From the NCBI GenBank assembly GCA_017642425.1, contig JAGCPB010000065.1, positions 1 through 64,000 on the forward strand: a DNA stretch of 64,000 bases, read 5' to 3'. Below are positions 17,950 through 27,117 of the stretch, in pieces. The position numbers and the translations under genes were made by a program. The stretch is from Bacteroidaceae bacterium. GTDB lineage: Bacteria > Bacteroidota > Bacteroidia > Bacteroidales > Bacteroidaceae. The stretch's first letter is position 1. Each line of letters begins with the position of its first letter. A model generated the notes under the pieces. The model saw nothing but the letters and a program-made list of their open reading frames with translations. It was not told where the DNA came from and did not search any database.

Positions 17950-19896
17950 ATGATAAAGATTACGTTTCCCGACGGTTCCATTCGCGAGTATGAGAGCGGC
18001 GTAACCGGTTATGAGATTGCTGAGAGTATAAGCCAGAGGCTTGCTCAGGAGGTGCTGGCTTGCAGTGTTAACGGTGAGATTACGGAGCTTAACCGCCCCA
18101 TAACAGCCGATGCCACCATCAAGCTTCACAAGTGGGAGGATGAAGAGGCCAAGCATGCATACTGGCACACCAGCGCACACCTCATGGCCGAGGCTCTGCA
18201 GGAGCTCTATCCCGGAACACAGTTCGGTATAGGTCCGGCAATCGAGAAGGGATTCTATTATGATATCATGCCCCCTCAGGGCGTAGTTATCAAGGAGAGT
18301 GATTTTCCTGCCATAGAGGCCAAGATGAAGGAGCTGGTCCAGAAGAAGGAGAAACTGGTCCGTCAGGAGATTTCCAAGGCCGATGCACTTAAGTTCTTCG
18401 GTGACCGTGGCCAGAGCTACAAGAACGAGCTGATAGCAGACCTTGAGGACGGTACAATCACAACCTATACCCAGGGTAACTACACCGACCTTTGCCGCGG
18501 TCCTCACCTGGTTGATACCGGCGCCATCAAGGCTGTCAAGCTGCTGGCTACATCGGCCGCATACTGGCGCGGTGATGAGAAGCGTCCGCAGATGACCCGT
18601 ATCTACGGTATCTCATTCCCCAAGCAGAAGATGCTGGATGAGTACATAGAGCTTATAGAGGAGGCCAAGAAGCGTGACCACCGCAAGATAGGCAAGGAGA
18701 TGGAACTCTTCATGTTCAGTGACATGGTAGGCAAGGGCCTGCCCATCTGGCTGCCCAAAGGCACAGCACTGCGTCTGCGTCTTCAGGACTTCCTTTCACG
18801 TATTCAGAAGCGTTACGGTTACCAGCAGGTAATCACCCCGCATATCGGTTCAAAGCAGTTGTACGTAACTTCAGGTCACTGGGACCACTACGGCAAGGAT
18901 AGCTTCCAGCCCATCACAACCCCTGAGGAGGGAGAGTGCTACCTGCTCAAGCCCATGAACTGCCCCCATCACTGCTGCATTTTCAAGTCACAGCCCCGCT
19001 CATACCGTGACCTTCCCCTGCGTATAGCAGAGTTCGGTACCGTATACCGTTACGAGCAGAGCGGTGAACTGCACGGACTTACCCGTGTACGCAGCTTCAC
19101 CCAGGATGATGCACATATCTTCTGCCGTCCCGACCAGGTTAAGGGTGAATTCATCCGCGTGATGGAGATCATTGAAATAATCTTCAAGGCCCTGAACTTT
19201 GACAACTTTGAGGCACAGATTTCACTGCGTGACCCTAACGACCACGAGAAGTACGTAGGTAGCGATGAAGTTTGGGAGAAGGCTGAGCGCGCCATTGTGG
19301 AGGCCTGTGAGGAGAAGGGCCTCAAGGCTACAGTCGAGTACGGCGAGGCTGCATTCTACGGTCCCAAGCTGGACTTCATGGTCAAGGATGCACTGGGCCG
19401 CCGCTGGCAGCTGGGTACCATCCAGGTAGACTACAATCTGCCGCAGAGATTCGAGCTTGAGTACATTGCTTCCGATAACCAGAAGGAGCGTCCGGTTATG
19501 ATTCACCGCGCACCGTTCGGTTCAATGGAGCGTTTTGTTGCAGTGCTCATTGAGCATACCGCAGGTAAGTTCCCGCTCTGGCTCATTCCTGACCAGGTGG
19601 CCATCCTGCCTATCTCCGAGAAGGCCAATGACTATGCACACAAGGTACAGAAGGAACTTGAGGACAAGTATGAGGTACGCTCATTTGTTGATGACCGTAA
19701 TGAGAAGATTGGCCGCAAGATCCGCGACAACGAGGTCAAGCACATCCCGTACATGCTTGTAGTTGGTGAGAAAGAGGCTGAGAACGGTGAGGTTAACGTA
19801 CGCAAGCAGGGTGCCGAGAACCTTGGAAACATGAAAATTGACGAATTTGGTGAAAAAATTGCCCAAGAAGTTAATTCTATGATAAATAAATGGTAA
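17950..19896 (+). CDS. thrS: Threonyl-tRNA synthetase
   Basis: A class II synthetase of 648 residues that charges tRNA-Thr. An N-terminal TGS domain (1-62, [11 protein letters not shown]), the editing domain ([11 protein letters not shown] and YTDLCRGPH), the catalytic core (PMNCPHHC with a zinc-binding Cys, [24 protein letters not shown]) and the C-terminal anticodon-binding domain ([10 protein letters not shown]) are all present. Full length. It heads the thrS-infC-rpmI-rplT order common in many bacteria. A possible infC promoter overlaps its stop codon. Confidence 0.98.
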   Translation: MIKITFPDGSIREYESGVTGYEIAESISQRLAQEVLACSVNGEITELNRPITADATIKLHKWEDEEAKHAYWHTSAHLMAEALQELYPGTQFGIGPAIEKGFYYDIMPPQGVVIKESDFPAIEAKMKELVQKKEKLVRQEISKADALKFFGDRGQSYKNELIADLEDGTITTYTQGNYTDLCRGPHLVDTGAIKAVKLLATSAAYWRGDEKRPQMTRIYGISFPKQKMLDEYIELIEEAKKRDHRKIGKEMELFMFSDMVGKGLPIWLPKGTALRLRLQDFLSRIQKRYGYQQVITPHIGSKQLYVTSGHWDHYGKDSFQPITTPEEGECYLLKPMNCPHHCCIFKSQPRSYRDLPLRIAEFGTVYRYEQSGELHGLTRVRSFTQDDAHIFCRPDQVKGEFIRVMEIIEIIFKALNFDNFEAQISLRDPNDHEKYVGSDEVWEKAERAIVEACEEKGLKATVEYGEAAFYGPKLDFMVKDALGRRWQLGTIQVDYNLPQRFELEYIASDNQKERPVMIHRAPFGSMERFVAVLIEHTAGKFPLWLIPDQVAILPISEKANDYAHKVQKELEDKYEVRSFVDDRNEKIGRKIRDNEVKHIPYMLVVGEKEAENGEVNVRKQGAENLGNMKIDEFGEKIAQEVNSMINKW

Positions 19897-19901
19897 TTTT
19901 G
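19894..19901 (+). promoter_or_regulatory. Probable -7 box of infC overlapping the thrS stop
   Basis: TAATTTTG matches TAnnTTTG; its first three bases are the thrS TAA stop. The predicted leader before infC is about 60 nt. No good -33 box is seen. Confidence 0.5.
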
Positions 19902-19969
19902 CGCCCGCTTGGAATAAAAAATTGAAATAGGTATAAGAGATAAAGAGAAAACAATATAACAGATTCTGA

Positions 19970-20542
19970 ATGAAGAAAGACAATTTGAGTGATCAGTATC
20001 AGGTCAATGACGAGATCCGTGCCCGTGAAGTCCGTATAGTCGGAGAGGGTTTTGAACCCAGAGTTGTTTCACTGCGTGAGGCACTCAAGATAGCGGATGA
20101 CATGGAGCTGGATTTGGTCCTGATTTCACCAAATGCAGTTCCTCCGGTATGCAGGATCGTTGATTTCTCCAAGTTCATATACCAGCTCAAGAAAAAGCAG
20201 AAGGAGGCTAAGGCACGTCAGGTCAAGATAGATGTCAAGGAAATCCGTTTCGGACCCCAGACAGATGACCACGACTACAACTTCAAGCTCAAGCACGCCA
20301 AAGGTTTCCTGCAGAACGGCGACAAGGTTAAGGCATACGTGTTCTTCCGTGGTCGCTCGATACTGTTCAAGGAGCAGGGTGAAAACATCCTGGCACGTTT
20401 TGCAAAAGACCTTGAGGAGTACGGAAAGCAGGAGCAGGCACCCATTCTGGAGGGTAAGAGGATGACAATCTTCATATCGCCCAAGAAGGGAGGTGCCCCC
20501 AAGAAACCTGATGCCCCCAAGCAAGAGGAAAATAAGGAATAA
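19970..20542 (+). CDS. infC: Translation initiation factor IF-3
   Basis: A protein of 190 residues that binds the 30S subunit and checks start codon and initiator tRNA. The N domain ([40 protein letters not shown]), the lysine-rich linker and the C domain ([21 protein letters not shown]) are standard. The tail (about 170-190) is Lys/Pro-rich ([14 protein letters not shown]), as in other Bacteroidetes. The start is ATG rather than the AUU used in enterobacteria, so AUU-based autoregulation is not expected. Confidence 0.98.
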   Translation: MKKDNLSDQYQVNDEIRAREVRIVGEGFEPRVVSLREALKIADDMELDLVLISPNAVPPVCRIVDFSKFIYQLKKKQKEAKARQVKIDVKEIRFGPQTDDHDYNFKLKHAKGFLQNGDKVKAYVFFRGRSILFKEQGENILARFAKDLEEYGKQEQAPILEGKRMTIFISPKKGGAPKKPDAPKQEENKE

Positions 20543-20605
20543 ACGACCGATAAGCTCCGGCATGGTGCTTACGGTTATAAATAACAAACAAAATTTTTAA
20601 TAACA

Positions 20606-20803
20606 ATGTTGAAATCAAAGACTAATTCCGGTTCCAAAAAAAGATTCGCTCTTACCGGATCGGGCAAAATCAAGAGAAAACACGCTTATCACAGCCACAT
20701 TCTCACAAAGAAGAGCAAAAAGCGTAAGAGAAATCTGGATCACTTTACAATCCTTGACCAGGCCAACGCCAAGCAGGTCAAGTCTCTGCTCTGCATGAGA
20801 TAA
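20606..20803 (+). CDS. rpmI: 50S ribosomal protein L35
   Basis: A basic 65-residue protein with the L35 signature: [23 protein letters not shown] and [12 protein letters not shown]. It binds 23S rRNA in the large subunit. It sits 63 nt after infC; that gap and the 92-nt gap before rplT could hold leader structures through which L20 controls the operon elsewhere, but I could not identify one. Confidence 0.97.
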   Translation: MLKSKTNSGSKKRFALTGSGKIKRKHAYHSHILTKKSKKRKRNLDHFTILDQANAKQVKSLLCMR

Positions 20804-20895
20804 CCCCGATTAAGAGATCAGTCAAAAAAGAAATTAACCGATTTGTCAGCATTAAAGACCTGTAAGGGCGCTGGCATTCAAAAAAACAAGAAACT

Positions 20896-21240
20896 ATGCC
20901 GAGATCAGTAAATCACGTTGCTTCAAGAGCAAAGAGAAAGAAAATTTTAGGTCTTACCAGAGGTTACTTTGGTGCAAGAAAGAACGTCTGGACCGTTGCC
21001 AAGAACACTTGGGAAAAGGGTCTGACCTATGCTTACCGTGACCGCAAGAACAAGAAGAGAGAGTTCCGCGCACTGTGGATCCAGCGTATCAACGCTGCCG
21101 CCCGTCTGGAGGGTATGAACTATTCACAGTTGATGGGTGCCATCCATAAGGCAGGTATCGAGATCAACCGTAAGGTGCTGGCCGACCTGGCTATGAACAA
21201 CCCCGAGGCTTTCAAGGCTATCGTAGCCAAGGTTAAATAA
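20896..21240 (+). CDS. rplT: 50S ribosomal protein L20
   Basis: A 114-residue protein needed for early 50S assembly. The start [18 protein letters not shown], the central [23 protein letters not shown] and the C-terminal [17 protein letters not shown] are highly conserved. It is the last gene of the operon and is followed by a strong terminator and then the 6S-like RNA. Confidence 0.98.
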   Translation: MPRSVNHVASRAKRKKILGLTRGYFGARKNVWTVAKNTWEKGLTYAYRDRKNKKREFRALWIQRINAAARLEGMNYSQLMGAIHKAGIEINRKVLADLAMNNPEAFKAIVAKVK

Positions 21241-21257
21241 GCCGTTTGGATAAGTTA

Positions 21258-21293
21258 AAAAGCGGGTGGAATGCATTTCCACCCGCTTTTTTT
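21258..21293 (+). terminator. Rho-independent terminator of the infC-rpmI-rplT operon
   Basis: A 14-bp perfect stem (AAAAGCGGGTGGAA with TTCCACCCGCTTTT, 5-nt loop TGCAT) followed by further T residues. It ends 3 nt before the -7 box of the next RNA gene. Confidence 0.93.
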
Positions 21294-21295
21294 AT

Positions 21296-21303
21296 TACTT
21301 TTG
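21296..21303 (+). promoter_or_regulatory. -7 box of the 6S-like RNA
   Basis: TACTTTTG matches TAnnTTTG and stands 5 nt before the closing stem of the RNA at 21308. No -33 TTTG is seen, because that position lies within the rplT terminator. Confidence 0.6.
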
Positions 21304-21306
21304 TAT

Positions 21307-21487
21307 GACCGCATCGGGTTAGATCGGGAGACTCATCAATAAAAACAGAGAACCGGGAAGGCTCTGGTTTCCAATGGCGGGCCACGCCCCGCAAGGGGTA
21401 ACCTCAGGTCGGTGGATTACAAAGGAGGCCGGGCACCCAAAACTTATTTTCCGGAGTTCTCATCACATCACCGGTGCGGTTTTTTTA
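21307..21487 (+). ncRNA. ssrS: 6S-like RNA (Bacteroidales-1 type)
   Basis: This is a non-coding stretch of about 180 nt with its own -7 box and intrinsic terminator. The ends pair over 10 bp (ACCGCATCGG 21308-21317 with CCGGTGCGGT 21471-21480) and a seven-base T run follows. Inside, GAGAAC...GTTCTC and CCGG...CCGG extend the helix on the far side of an open region containing CATCAATAAAAACA on one strand and CATCACATCA on the other. The distal part holds GGCGGGCCACGCCCCGC, which resembles the GCGGGCCAGUCCCC segment of E. coli 6S RNA. A long helix with a central bubble, about 180 nt in length, is the 6S plan: it mimics an open promoter and sequesters RNA polymerase. From memory, the Bacteroidales-1 motif is often found after rplT and has been proposed to be 6S RNA. 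SRP RNA and tmRNA were considered and do not fit. Confidence 0.72.
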
Positions 21488-21510
21488 CTGACAGTTACAA
21501 CTTGAAAATA

Positions 21511-21545
21511 AAGGGCCGGCCCAAAACGGGTCGGCCCTTGTTATG
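21511..21545 (-). terminator. Terminator of the GH10 xylanase
   Basis: A 12-bp stem (AAGGGCCGACCC, loop GTTTT, GGGCCGGCCCTT on the minus strand, one G-U pair) followed on that strand by TATTTTC. It lies 24 nt after the xylanase stop. Confidence 0.75.
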
Positions 21546-21562
21546 TAGAGTGTATCGACTGA

Positions 21563-24211
21563 TTATTTTATCTCCAGATACTTCTTGCCGTTCTTGATGG
21601 TGATACCATTGTAGCTGTCGCCTACGATGGCGCCGCCCAGATTGTATCTGGTTCCAGCGGCATCATAATCATCCTGAGTGACATATTCAACACCTGCGGG
21701 GAATGAGAAGGCAATCTTGTCAATATTGCAGTATGCACCCGTAATTGTAATGCGGATAATGTTTGTTCCCTCGGTGAGTGACAGGGTGCCGGTCTTGGTG
21801 GTATATGTATCCCAACTGCCTCCGTTGGGTACAGCCACGTTGGCAAGAGTTGTCTCCTTGCCGTCTTTCATAAGACCTATCCTGAAACCTGAATTGTCAT
21901 TGCCCGAGCTGACGGTGGCAGTAAATGAGTACCTGCTGGTGGTAGTGACTTTGACTGTATATTCAAGCCATTCGTTGGCTGCAGTATAGCCAATCGCATA
22001 ACCGCCGTTACCGGTTACTATATCAACACCTTCATTGTCAGAACGGTAGTTGGCCTTTCCTTCATCATTTGAGTCTGAATCATGGAATGATACTCCCTCA
22101 CCGCCCTTGTCAAAGTTCTCTGCCTGGATGGTACCAGGTATGCTCACGGGGCTTGTGGTGTATGTGGTGCGCTTGTTGTTGACCTTGAGTGACAGCTTTG
22201 CTATATCGGATTCATGTCCAAGGGTATCAATGGCAATCGCATTGAAGGTTACTGTTCCCTTTGCAGTCGGTGTGTATTTGTACTGGAAAGGCTTGGCGCT
22301 GACCGTAGTCTTTAAATCTCCGTTAACATATACCCTTATATATTTTATTGCTCCCTCTCTCGAAGAGTTGGTTGGGGTAAATGAGATGGTCGATGCTGTA
22401 CCTACTGTCGCGGGCGCGGGATTGGCCGACATTCTTATGTTTAGCGTGTTGTCAACCTCGACGTGTTTAAATGTAATCTTGTCAACGTTACAATTGTTGC
22501 CGGTAATGGTAAGGCGTATAATCTGCTTGCCCTCGTTCAGCTTGATAAGAGTTCTACCAATAATGGATGTGTAGGTACCCCAGTCATTGTTGCCGGTCTG
22601 AGGAACGACAATATTGTCTGTTATGTCCGTCAGTCCGTTTTCTCCGCTTATGGATAGACGGAAACCGGAGTTGGTGGTACCGGATGATGCATAAGCCTCA
22701 TAGGTGTAATAACCGGCTTTCGTTACATTTACCGTATACTCCAGCCATTCTCCATTCTGGGTATAGCCGATGGCATAGCCGGTGCCTCCGCTTACAATAT
22801 CCACGCCGCCTCCGTTAGAACGGTATGATGAGGTTCCCTCATTCTGGCTGTCGGAGTCATGGAATGACATGCCTTCGCCGCTTATGTCAAAGTCCTCTGC
22901 CTGAACGGTTCCGGGAAGTGACATAGTCTTGAATGTGGAACGGGGATTGTATGCAGTGAAACTACCCAGTCTTTCATAGGTGGTGCTGTCGCTGTAAACC
23001 ACGGCCTTAAGATTGAACTTGCCGGTTGACTTGGGTACATAATTAACTACATACGGAGCCTCCTTGAATGTGGCGTACAGACTGTTGTTCACGTAGAACT
23101 TTATACTGTCAATGCTCTTTTTGCTGTCAACCATCCTGGCACGTATGGTAATTGGCATAGTGTCATTCTTGGTGGCGAATACGGATTCCGGCTTAATGTA
23201 GAGGGATATGGGTTTCTTCATACCCGGGAAAGGACTCTTTGCGGTCTTTGCGGCATCGGTAGCCATATACTGGCGCAGCCAGGTCATGGCCGGACGGTCC
23301 TGGCCGTCACGTATTATGCCGGAGTTACCGTCAGTTGTCCATGTGGTGCCGTAAATATATCCCCAAAGGGTTATGCCGGCGCAGTAGTCAGATTCCCACA
23401 TATATTTTATCTGGTTTTTGTACTGCTGCTCCTGCAGGGCGTCATCGGTAGTGCCGATGTCATATTCCGTACTGTACATAGGCATCTTAAGGGCATTCTG
23501 GATCTCAGTCATTGCTGATTTGAAATCACTGAAACTCATGTCAGTAAGGTCATGTGACTGGCATCCGTAAGCATCGATAGGCGCTCCGGCATCACGCAGT
23601 GTGCGTACCAGGTCTATGAACTGTGTCTTCTGCCACTGGAATGTGTTGTAGTCATTATAGACAAGGATGGCGTTTGGCCAGCGCTCATAAGCCAGTTCAA
23701 AAGCCTTTATGATCCAGTCATATCCGGTTTTGCCGTCACCGCCCAGGGCGTTCTTGTACGGAGCGGGAGCATGACCGGCTACAGCCTCATTCACCACATC
23801 AATGATTGCAAGATCCGGATAATGGGCTTTTGCTGCGTCATACCATTCAACAATGGCTTTGTACTGCTCGCTGGTTGAAAGGTTGTCCATCCAGCTTGGA
23901 TACTGTGAACCCCATATCAGGGTGTGGAACTTGAACGGGAAGTTGTGGCTCTTGGCATAATTGTACGCTGCGTCGTTCCAGCTGAACGAGCCTCGGCGTG
24001 AACCTTCTACGGAACTCCACTTGGTCTCATTCTCACAAGTGATCTGATTCCACAGAGTGTGGAACGCCTCATTACCGTAGTCTACCTGATACCTGGTCGT
24101 GATGTTGCCCAGGAATTTGTCCGGGTTTTTTGACAACTGTGCATTGGCGTTTGGTGCCAAAAGGCATATCAGACCCAGTGCAATTGCCGAAGATTTCAGG
24201 GTTATCCTCAT
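21563..24211 (-). CDS. Secreted GH10 endo-1,4-beta-xylanase with two CBM6 modules
   Basis: A modular xylanase of 882 residues. A signal peptide (MRITLKSSAIALGLICLLAPNANA) precedes a GH10 barrel (about 28-325), with acid/base Glu in DVVNEAV and nucleophile Glu in YSTEYDIG. An Ig-like region (330-420), a CBM6 (about 428-590, AEDF...WLEYTV), a second Ig-like region (595-690) and a second CBM6 (about 690-840, AENF...WLEYTV) follow. The two CBM6 share the block EGxSFHDSDSxxEG, so one is probably a duplicate. The last 40 residues end NGITIKNGKKYLEIK, like short tails on secreted Prevotella/Bacteroides enzymes and possibly a surface-sorting signal. It cuts internal xylan bonds; GH43 and GH51 here would remove side chains. 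An ATG three codons upstream is in frame. A TATATTTG box (24258-24251) lies upstream. Confidence 0.95.
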   Translation of the reverse strand: MRITLKSSAIALGLICLLAPNANAQLSKNPDKFLGNITTRYQVDYGNEAFHTLWNQITCENETKWSSVEGSRRGSFSWNDAAYNYAKSHNFPFKFHTLIWGSQYPSWMDNLSTSEQYKAIVEWYDAAKAHYPDLAIIDVVNEAVAGHAPAPYKNALGGDGKTGYDWIIKAFELAYERWPNAILVYNDYNTFQWQKTQFIDLVRTLRDAGAPIDAYGCQSHDLTDMSFSDFKSAMTEIQNALKMPMYSTEYDIGTTDDALQEQQYKNQIKYMWESDYCAGITLWGYIYGTTWTTDGNSGIIRDGQDRPAMTWLRQYMATDAAKTAKSPFPGMKKPISLYIKPESVFATKNDTMPITIRARMVDSKKSIDSIKFYVNNSLYATFKEAPYVVNYVPKSTGKFNLKAVVYSDSTTYERLGSFTAYNPRSTFKTMSLPGTVQAEDFDISGEGMSFHDSDSQNEGTSSYRSNGGGVDIVSGGTGYAIGYTQNGEWLEYTVNVTKAGYYTYEAYASSGTTNSGFRLSISGENGLTDITDNIVVPQTGNNDWGTYTSIIGRTLIKLNEGKQIIRLTITGNNCNVDKITFKHVEVDNTLNIRMSANPAPATVGTASTISFTPTNSSREGAIKYIRVYVNGDLKTTVSAKPFQYKYTPTAKGTVTFNAIAIDTLGHESDIAKLSLKVNNKRTTYTTSPVSIPGTIQAENFDKGGEGVSFHDSDSNDEGKANYRSDNEGVDIVTGNGGYAIGYTAANEWLEYTVKVTTTSRYSFTATVSSGNDNSGFRIGLMKDGKETTLANVAVPNGGSWDTYTTKTGTLSLTEGTNIIRITITGAYCNIDKIAFSFPAGVEYVTQDDYDAAGTRYNLGGAIVGDSYNGITIKNGKKYLEIK

Positions 24212-24277
24212 AAATATCATTGATTTAATTGGTTATATCAATTTGTGGAGCAAATATATACAAAAAATACAACTATT

Positions 24278-25300
24278 TCAGCGAATTCCGGCGTTTCTTA
24301 GCGCCCGTTGATAACGTGCGGCGTTGGCGTTATGCTGTGACAGTGATGAGGTAAAGTTGTGATATCCGCTGAAATCCTCTTTGGCGCACATATAGATATA
24401 GTTGTGTCTGGCGTAATTGAGCACGGCATCGATGGAACGGGTGCTGACAAAACGGATGGGGGCGGGAGGCAGTCCGGGATACTTGTATGTGTTGTACGGA
24501 GAGTCCACCTCCAGATGTGCCTTAAGTACACGTTTGGGCCTTTCTCCTCCCAAAGCGAAAATAACGGTCGGATCAGCCTGAAGAGCCATCTTCCTGTTAA
24601 GGCGGTTCATGTAAAGACCGGCTATGGTAGCCAATTCATCAGATTTTGCGGTCTCTTCCTCAACTATTGATGCAAGGGTTACTACCTGTAGTTCAGAGAG
24701 GCCGATATCCTTGGCTTTGGCCTTGCGCTGGTCGGTCCAGAAACGGTCACGTTCCTTGACCAGGCGTGAAATCAGGGCATCGGCCGATGTGTTCCAATAG
24801 ACTTCATACGTGTTTGGGATTATCATGCAGAAAACAGTAGCAGGCGTATAACCCAAGGAATCCAGGAATGACGGTTCAGACAACCGGCTTGCAATCTGTG
24901 CGGAATCAATCATGATCTGGTTGGATATGGCGCGGGCCATCTGGCCTACGGTACGGGTGCTGTTTATGGTTAGCCGGACCGGGGTCTGGGCGCCGCTTGA
25001 GAGCATGTCGGCCACCTGCTTGGGGGTTGCTCCGCTCTTTATGGTATAGCATCCTGTGCGGATGCGGTCATTGTAGTTGCGGCGCTTGAGCAGATAATCC
25101 AGGGCTTTGGTGCCGGCATCGGGGTCAGCCTCCAGAATACCGGAAATAATGCTTTCCTGAGTATCGGAAGGGCCGATATAGATGCGGTAGTCATCACATA
25201 TGGAGACAGGGCTGGTGAATAGCCTGTAAAAACGGAATGTTACGATTGCTCCGAGTACAATCAGCGCTGAAGCTATGGTTATGATAATCTTCTTGGCCAT
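24278..25300 (-). CDS. mltG: Endolytic murein transglycosylase MltG
   Basis: An inner-membrane protein of 340 residues with one N-terminal membrane segment (residues 5-25). It has a LysM-like region (ISGILEADPDAG...) followed by the YceG catalytic domain. The block ASIVEEETAKSDE contains the catalytic glutamate, and AGLYMNRLNRKMALQADPTV is the downstream signature. MltG cleaves nascent glycan strands and is thought to end chain growth. A -7 box TATTTTTG (25325-25318) lies just upstream, so the ATG at 25300 fits better than one ten codons earlier. Confidence 0.95.
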   Translation of the reverse strand: MAKKIIITIASALIVLGAIVTFRFYRLFTSPVSICDDYRIYIGPSDTQESIISGILEADPDAGTKALDYLLKRRNYNDRIRTGCYTIKSGATPKQVADMLSSGAQTPVRLTINSTRTVGQMARAISNQIMIDSAQIASRLSEPSFLDSLGYTPATVFCMIIPNTYEVYWNTSADALISRLVKERDRFWTDQRKAKAKDIGLSELQVVTLASIVEEETAKSDELATIAGLYMNRLNRKMALQADPTVIFALGGERPKRVLKAHLEVDSPYNTYKYPGLPPAPIRFVSTRSIDAVLNYARHNYIYMCAKEDFSGYHNFTSSLSQHNANAARYQRALRNAGIR

Positions 25301-25330
25301 ATCACTGGTGTATATTGCAAAAATAATCAT

Positions 25331-25338
25331 TATCTTTG
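25331..25338 (+). promoter_or_regulatory. -7 box of the GH51 gene
   Basis: TATCTTTG matches TAnnTTTG, 33 nt before the ATG at 25372. It is divergent from the mltG -7 box (25318-25325), with only 5 nt between them. No -33 box is clear. Confidence 0.5.
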
Positions 25339-25371
25339 TCAGAAGAGATGCTTAATTACTGAATAATAGAT

Positions 25372-26937
25372 ATGAGAAAGTTATTTTTCCTGCTTACCTT
25401 GACAGCAGCCCTGTCAGTAAGCGCCAAGAATGAAGTTACGGTAAATGTCCACGCCGACAAACCGGGTGCCACAATCAACAAGAACATTTACGGACAGTTC
25501 TCGGAGCATCTGGGAACCTGCATCTACGGTGGTCTGTGGGTAGGCCCCGACTCAAAGATTCCCAACACCAACGGTTACCGTACCGATGTACTGAACGCCC
25601 TTAAGGAGCTTGAGGTGCCCGTAATGCGCTGGCCGGGAGGCTGCTATGCCGATGAGTACCACTGGATGGACGGCATCGGTCCCAAGGAGGACCGTCCTGT
25701 TATGGTGAACAACAACTGGGGTGGAATTGTTGAGGACAACAGCTTTGGCACACATGAGTTCCTGAACCTGTGCGAGCTTATAGGCTGTGAGCCATATATT
25801 TCACTGAACGTGGGTAGCGGTTCTGTCGAGGAGGCTGCCAAGTGGATTGAGTATATGAATGCCGCCGATGGTCCTATGGCCAAGCTGCGCAAGCAGAACG
25901 GCCGTGAGGAGCCCTGGCACGTTAAATATATAGGTATAGGAAACGAGGCATGGGGCTGCGGCGGTAACATGCTGCCTGAGTACTACTCAGACATATTCCG
26001 CCGTTATCAGACCTACTGCCGTGACTTTAACGGCACACAGCTCTTCAAGATTGCCAGCGGTGCCACAGACTATGACTATGAGTGGACCGAGGTTCTGATG
26101 AAGAAGGTTGGCTCAATGATGAACGCCGTTTCACTGCACTACTATACAGTATCAGGTTGGGTAGGCGCCAAGAAGCCTGCCCTGGATTTCAGCGATGAGG
26201 ATTTCTACTGGTGCCTGGGCAAGTGCCTTGGTATAGAGCCCGTTATCCAGAAGCATCTGGCTATCATGAGCAAGTATGATCCCGAGCACAAGACTCCGCT
26301 GCTGGTTGACGAGTGGGGTACATGGTGGGAGCCGGAGCCCGGCACACAGCTCTATCAGCAGAGTACCATGCGTGACGCTCTGGTGGCATCACTGTCACTT
26401 GATGTGTTCCACAAGTACTGCGACCGCATCCAGATGACAAACATTGCTCAGGTGGCCAATGTGCTCCAGTCCATGATCCTGACCAAGGATGACAAGATGG
26501 TGCTCACACCTACATACTGGATCTTTGACATGTACAAGCCTCATATGGATGCTACATACATTCCCACAGACCTTGATGGCGTAGAGGTTAAGCTTACTCC
26601 CAATGAGCGCTATGCCGCCAATCCCGATGAGGGCCAGACCCGTCCGTTGCCTCTGTTCAGTTCAACCGCATCAAAGAAGAACGGCAAGCTGCACATCTCA
26701 ATGTCAAACGTTAAGCTTAACGAGGCTCAGAGTGTAGTTGTAAAGCTGGATGGCATCAAGGCCAAGAGCGTTACAGGCAAGATCCTTACCAGCGACAAGG
26801 CCAGCAACTACAACACCTTTGAGAACCCTGACAAGATAAAGCTGGCTGATTTCAAGGGCGCCAAGATTGACAAGAAGACCGGTGACATCACTCTGGAGAT
26901 TCCCGCCGCCAGCATCGTAACACTGGAAGTAGAATGA
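25372..26937 (+). CDS. Secreted GH51 alpha-L-arabinofuranosidase
   Basis: A protein of 521 residues with a signal peptide (MRKLFFLLTLTAALSVSA). The TIM barrel begins INKNIYGQFSEHLG. The acid/base glutamate is in GIGNEAWGCGG (about residue 190) and the nucleophile in LVDEWGTWWEPEPG (about 312). A C-terminal beta-sandwich domain ends the protein. GH51 enzymes release arabinofuranose from arabinoxylan or arabinan. The signal peptide suggests periplasmic action on oligosaccharides. Codon use is strongly biased, suggesting high expression. It lies next to the GH10 xylanase but is divergent, with mltG between. Confidence 0.95.
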   Translation: MRKLFFLLTLTAALSVSAKNEVTVNVHADKPGATINKNIYGQFSEHLGTCIYGGLWVGPDSKIPNTNGYRTDVLNALKELEVPVMRWPGGCYADEYHWMDGIGPKEDRPVMVNNNWGGIVEDNSFGTHEFLNLCELIGCEPYISLNVGSGSVEEAAKWIEYMNAADGPMAKLRKQNGREEPWHVKYIGIGNEAWGCGGNMLPEYYSDIFRRYQTYCRDFNGTQLFKIASGATDYDYEWTEVLMKKVGSMMNAVSLHYYTVSGWVGAKKPALDFSDEDFYWCLGKCLGIEPVIQKHLAIMSKYDPEHKTPLLVDEWGTWWEPEPGTQLYQQSTMRDALVASLSLDVFHKYCDRIQMTNIAQVANVLQSMILTKDDKMVLTPTYWIFDMYKPHMDATYIPTDLDGVEVKLTPNERYAANPDEGQTRPLPLFSSTASKKNGKLHISMSNVKLNEAQSVVVKLDGIKAKSVTGKILTSDKASNYNTFENPDKIKLADFKGAKIDKKTGDITLEIPAASIVTLEVE

Positions 26938-26938
26938 T

Positions 26939-26973
26939 ACAATTGGGGTCAGGCCCCAATTGTACTATTTTTC
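26939..26973 (+). terminator. Terminator of the GH51 gene
   Basis: A 10-bp perfect stem (ACAATTGGGG, loop TCAGG, CCCCAATTGT) followed by ACTATTTTTC, starting two bases after the stop codon. Confidence 0.85.
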
Positions 26974-26977
26974 ATAG

Positions 26978-27016
26978 AAAAAGGTCGCTCAAAACAGAGT
27001 GACCTTTTTTGTTTTT
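26978..27016 (+). terminator. Second tandem terminator
   Basis: A 13-bp stem with one G-T pair (AAAAAGGTCGCTC, loop AAAACA, GAGTGACCTTTTT) followed by a T-rich run. It backs up the GH51 terminator and isolates the tRNA. Confidence 0.85.
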
Positions 27017-27038
27017 AATTATCTTCGCAGTCGCAATT

Positions 27039-27111
27039 GCGATAGTAGCTCAGTTGGTAGAGCGTTGGCTTCCCAAGCCTAAGTTCGCGGGATCGTGCCC
27101 CGTCTATCGCT
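27039..27111 (+). tRNA. tRNA-Gly (CCC), unusual T loop
   Basis: A cloverleaf with a perfect 7-bp acceptor stem (GCGATAG with CTATCGC) and a D arm GCTCAGTTGGTAGAGC. The anticodon loop TTCCCAA gives CCC, which reads GGG glycine codons. The T arm is GCGGG ATCGTGC CCCGT: the loop has A at 54 and T at 58 where almost all tRNAs have T54 and A58. The anticodon stem has a T28/T42 mismatch. No CCA is encoded. A -7-like TATCTTCG (27020-27027) precedes it. Confidence 0.85.
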
Positions 27112-27117
27112 CAAAAT

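Noticed and set aside
21307..21487. SRP RNA or tmRNA
   Set aside because: The conserved SRP GGAAG...AGCAGCC loop is absent, and there is no tRNA-like end or tag frame; the closed rod with a central bubble fits 6S better.
22043..22905. Independent DNA direct repeat or mobile element
   Set aside because: The similarity is confined to the CBM6 coding parts and stays in frame, so module duplication explains it.
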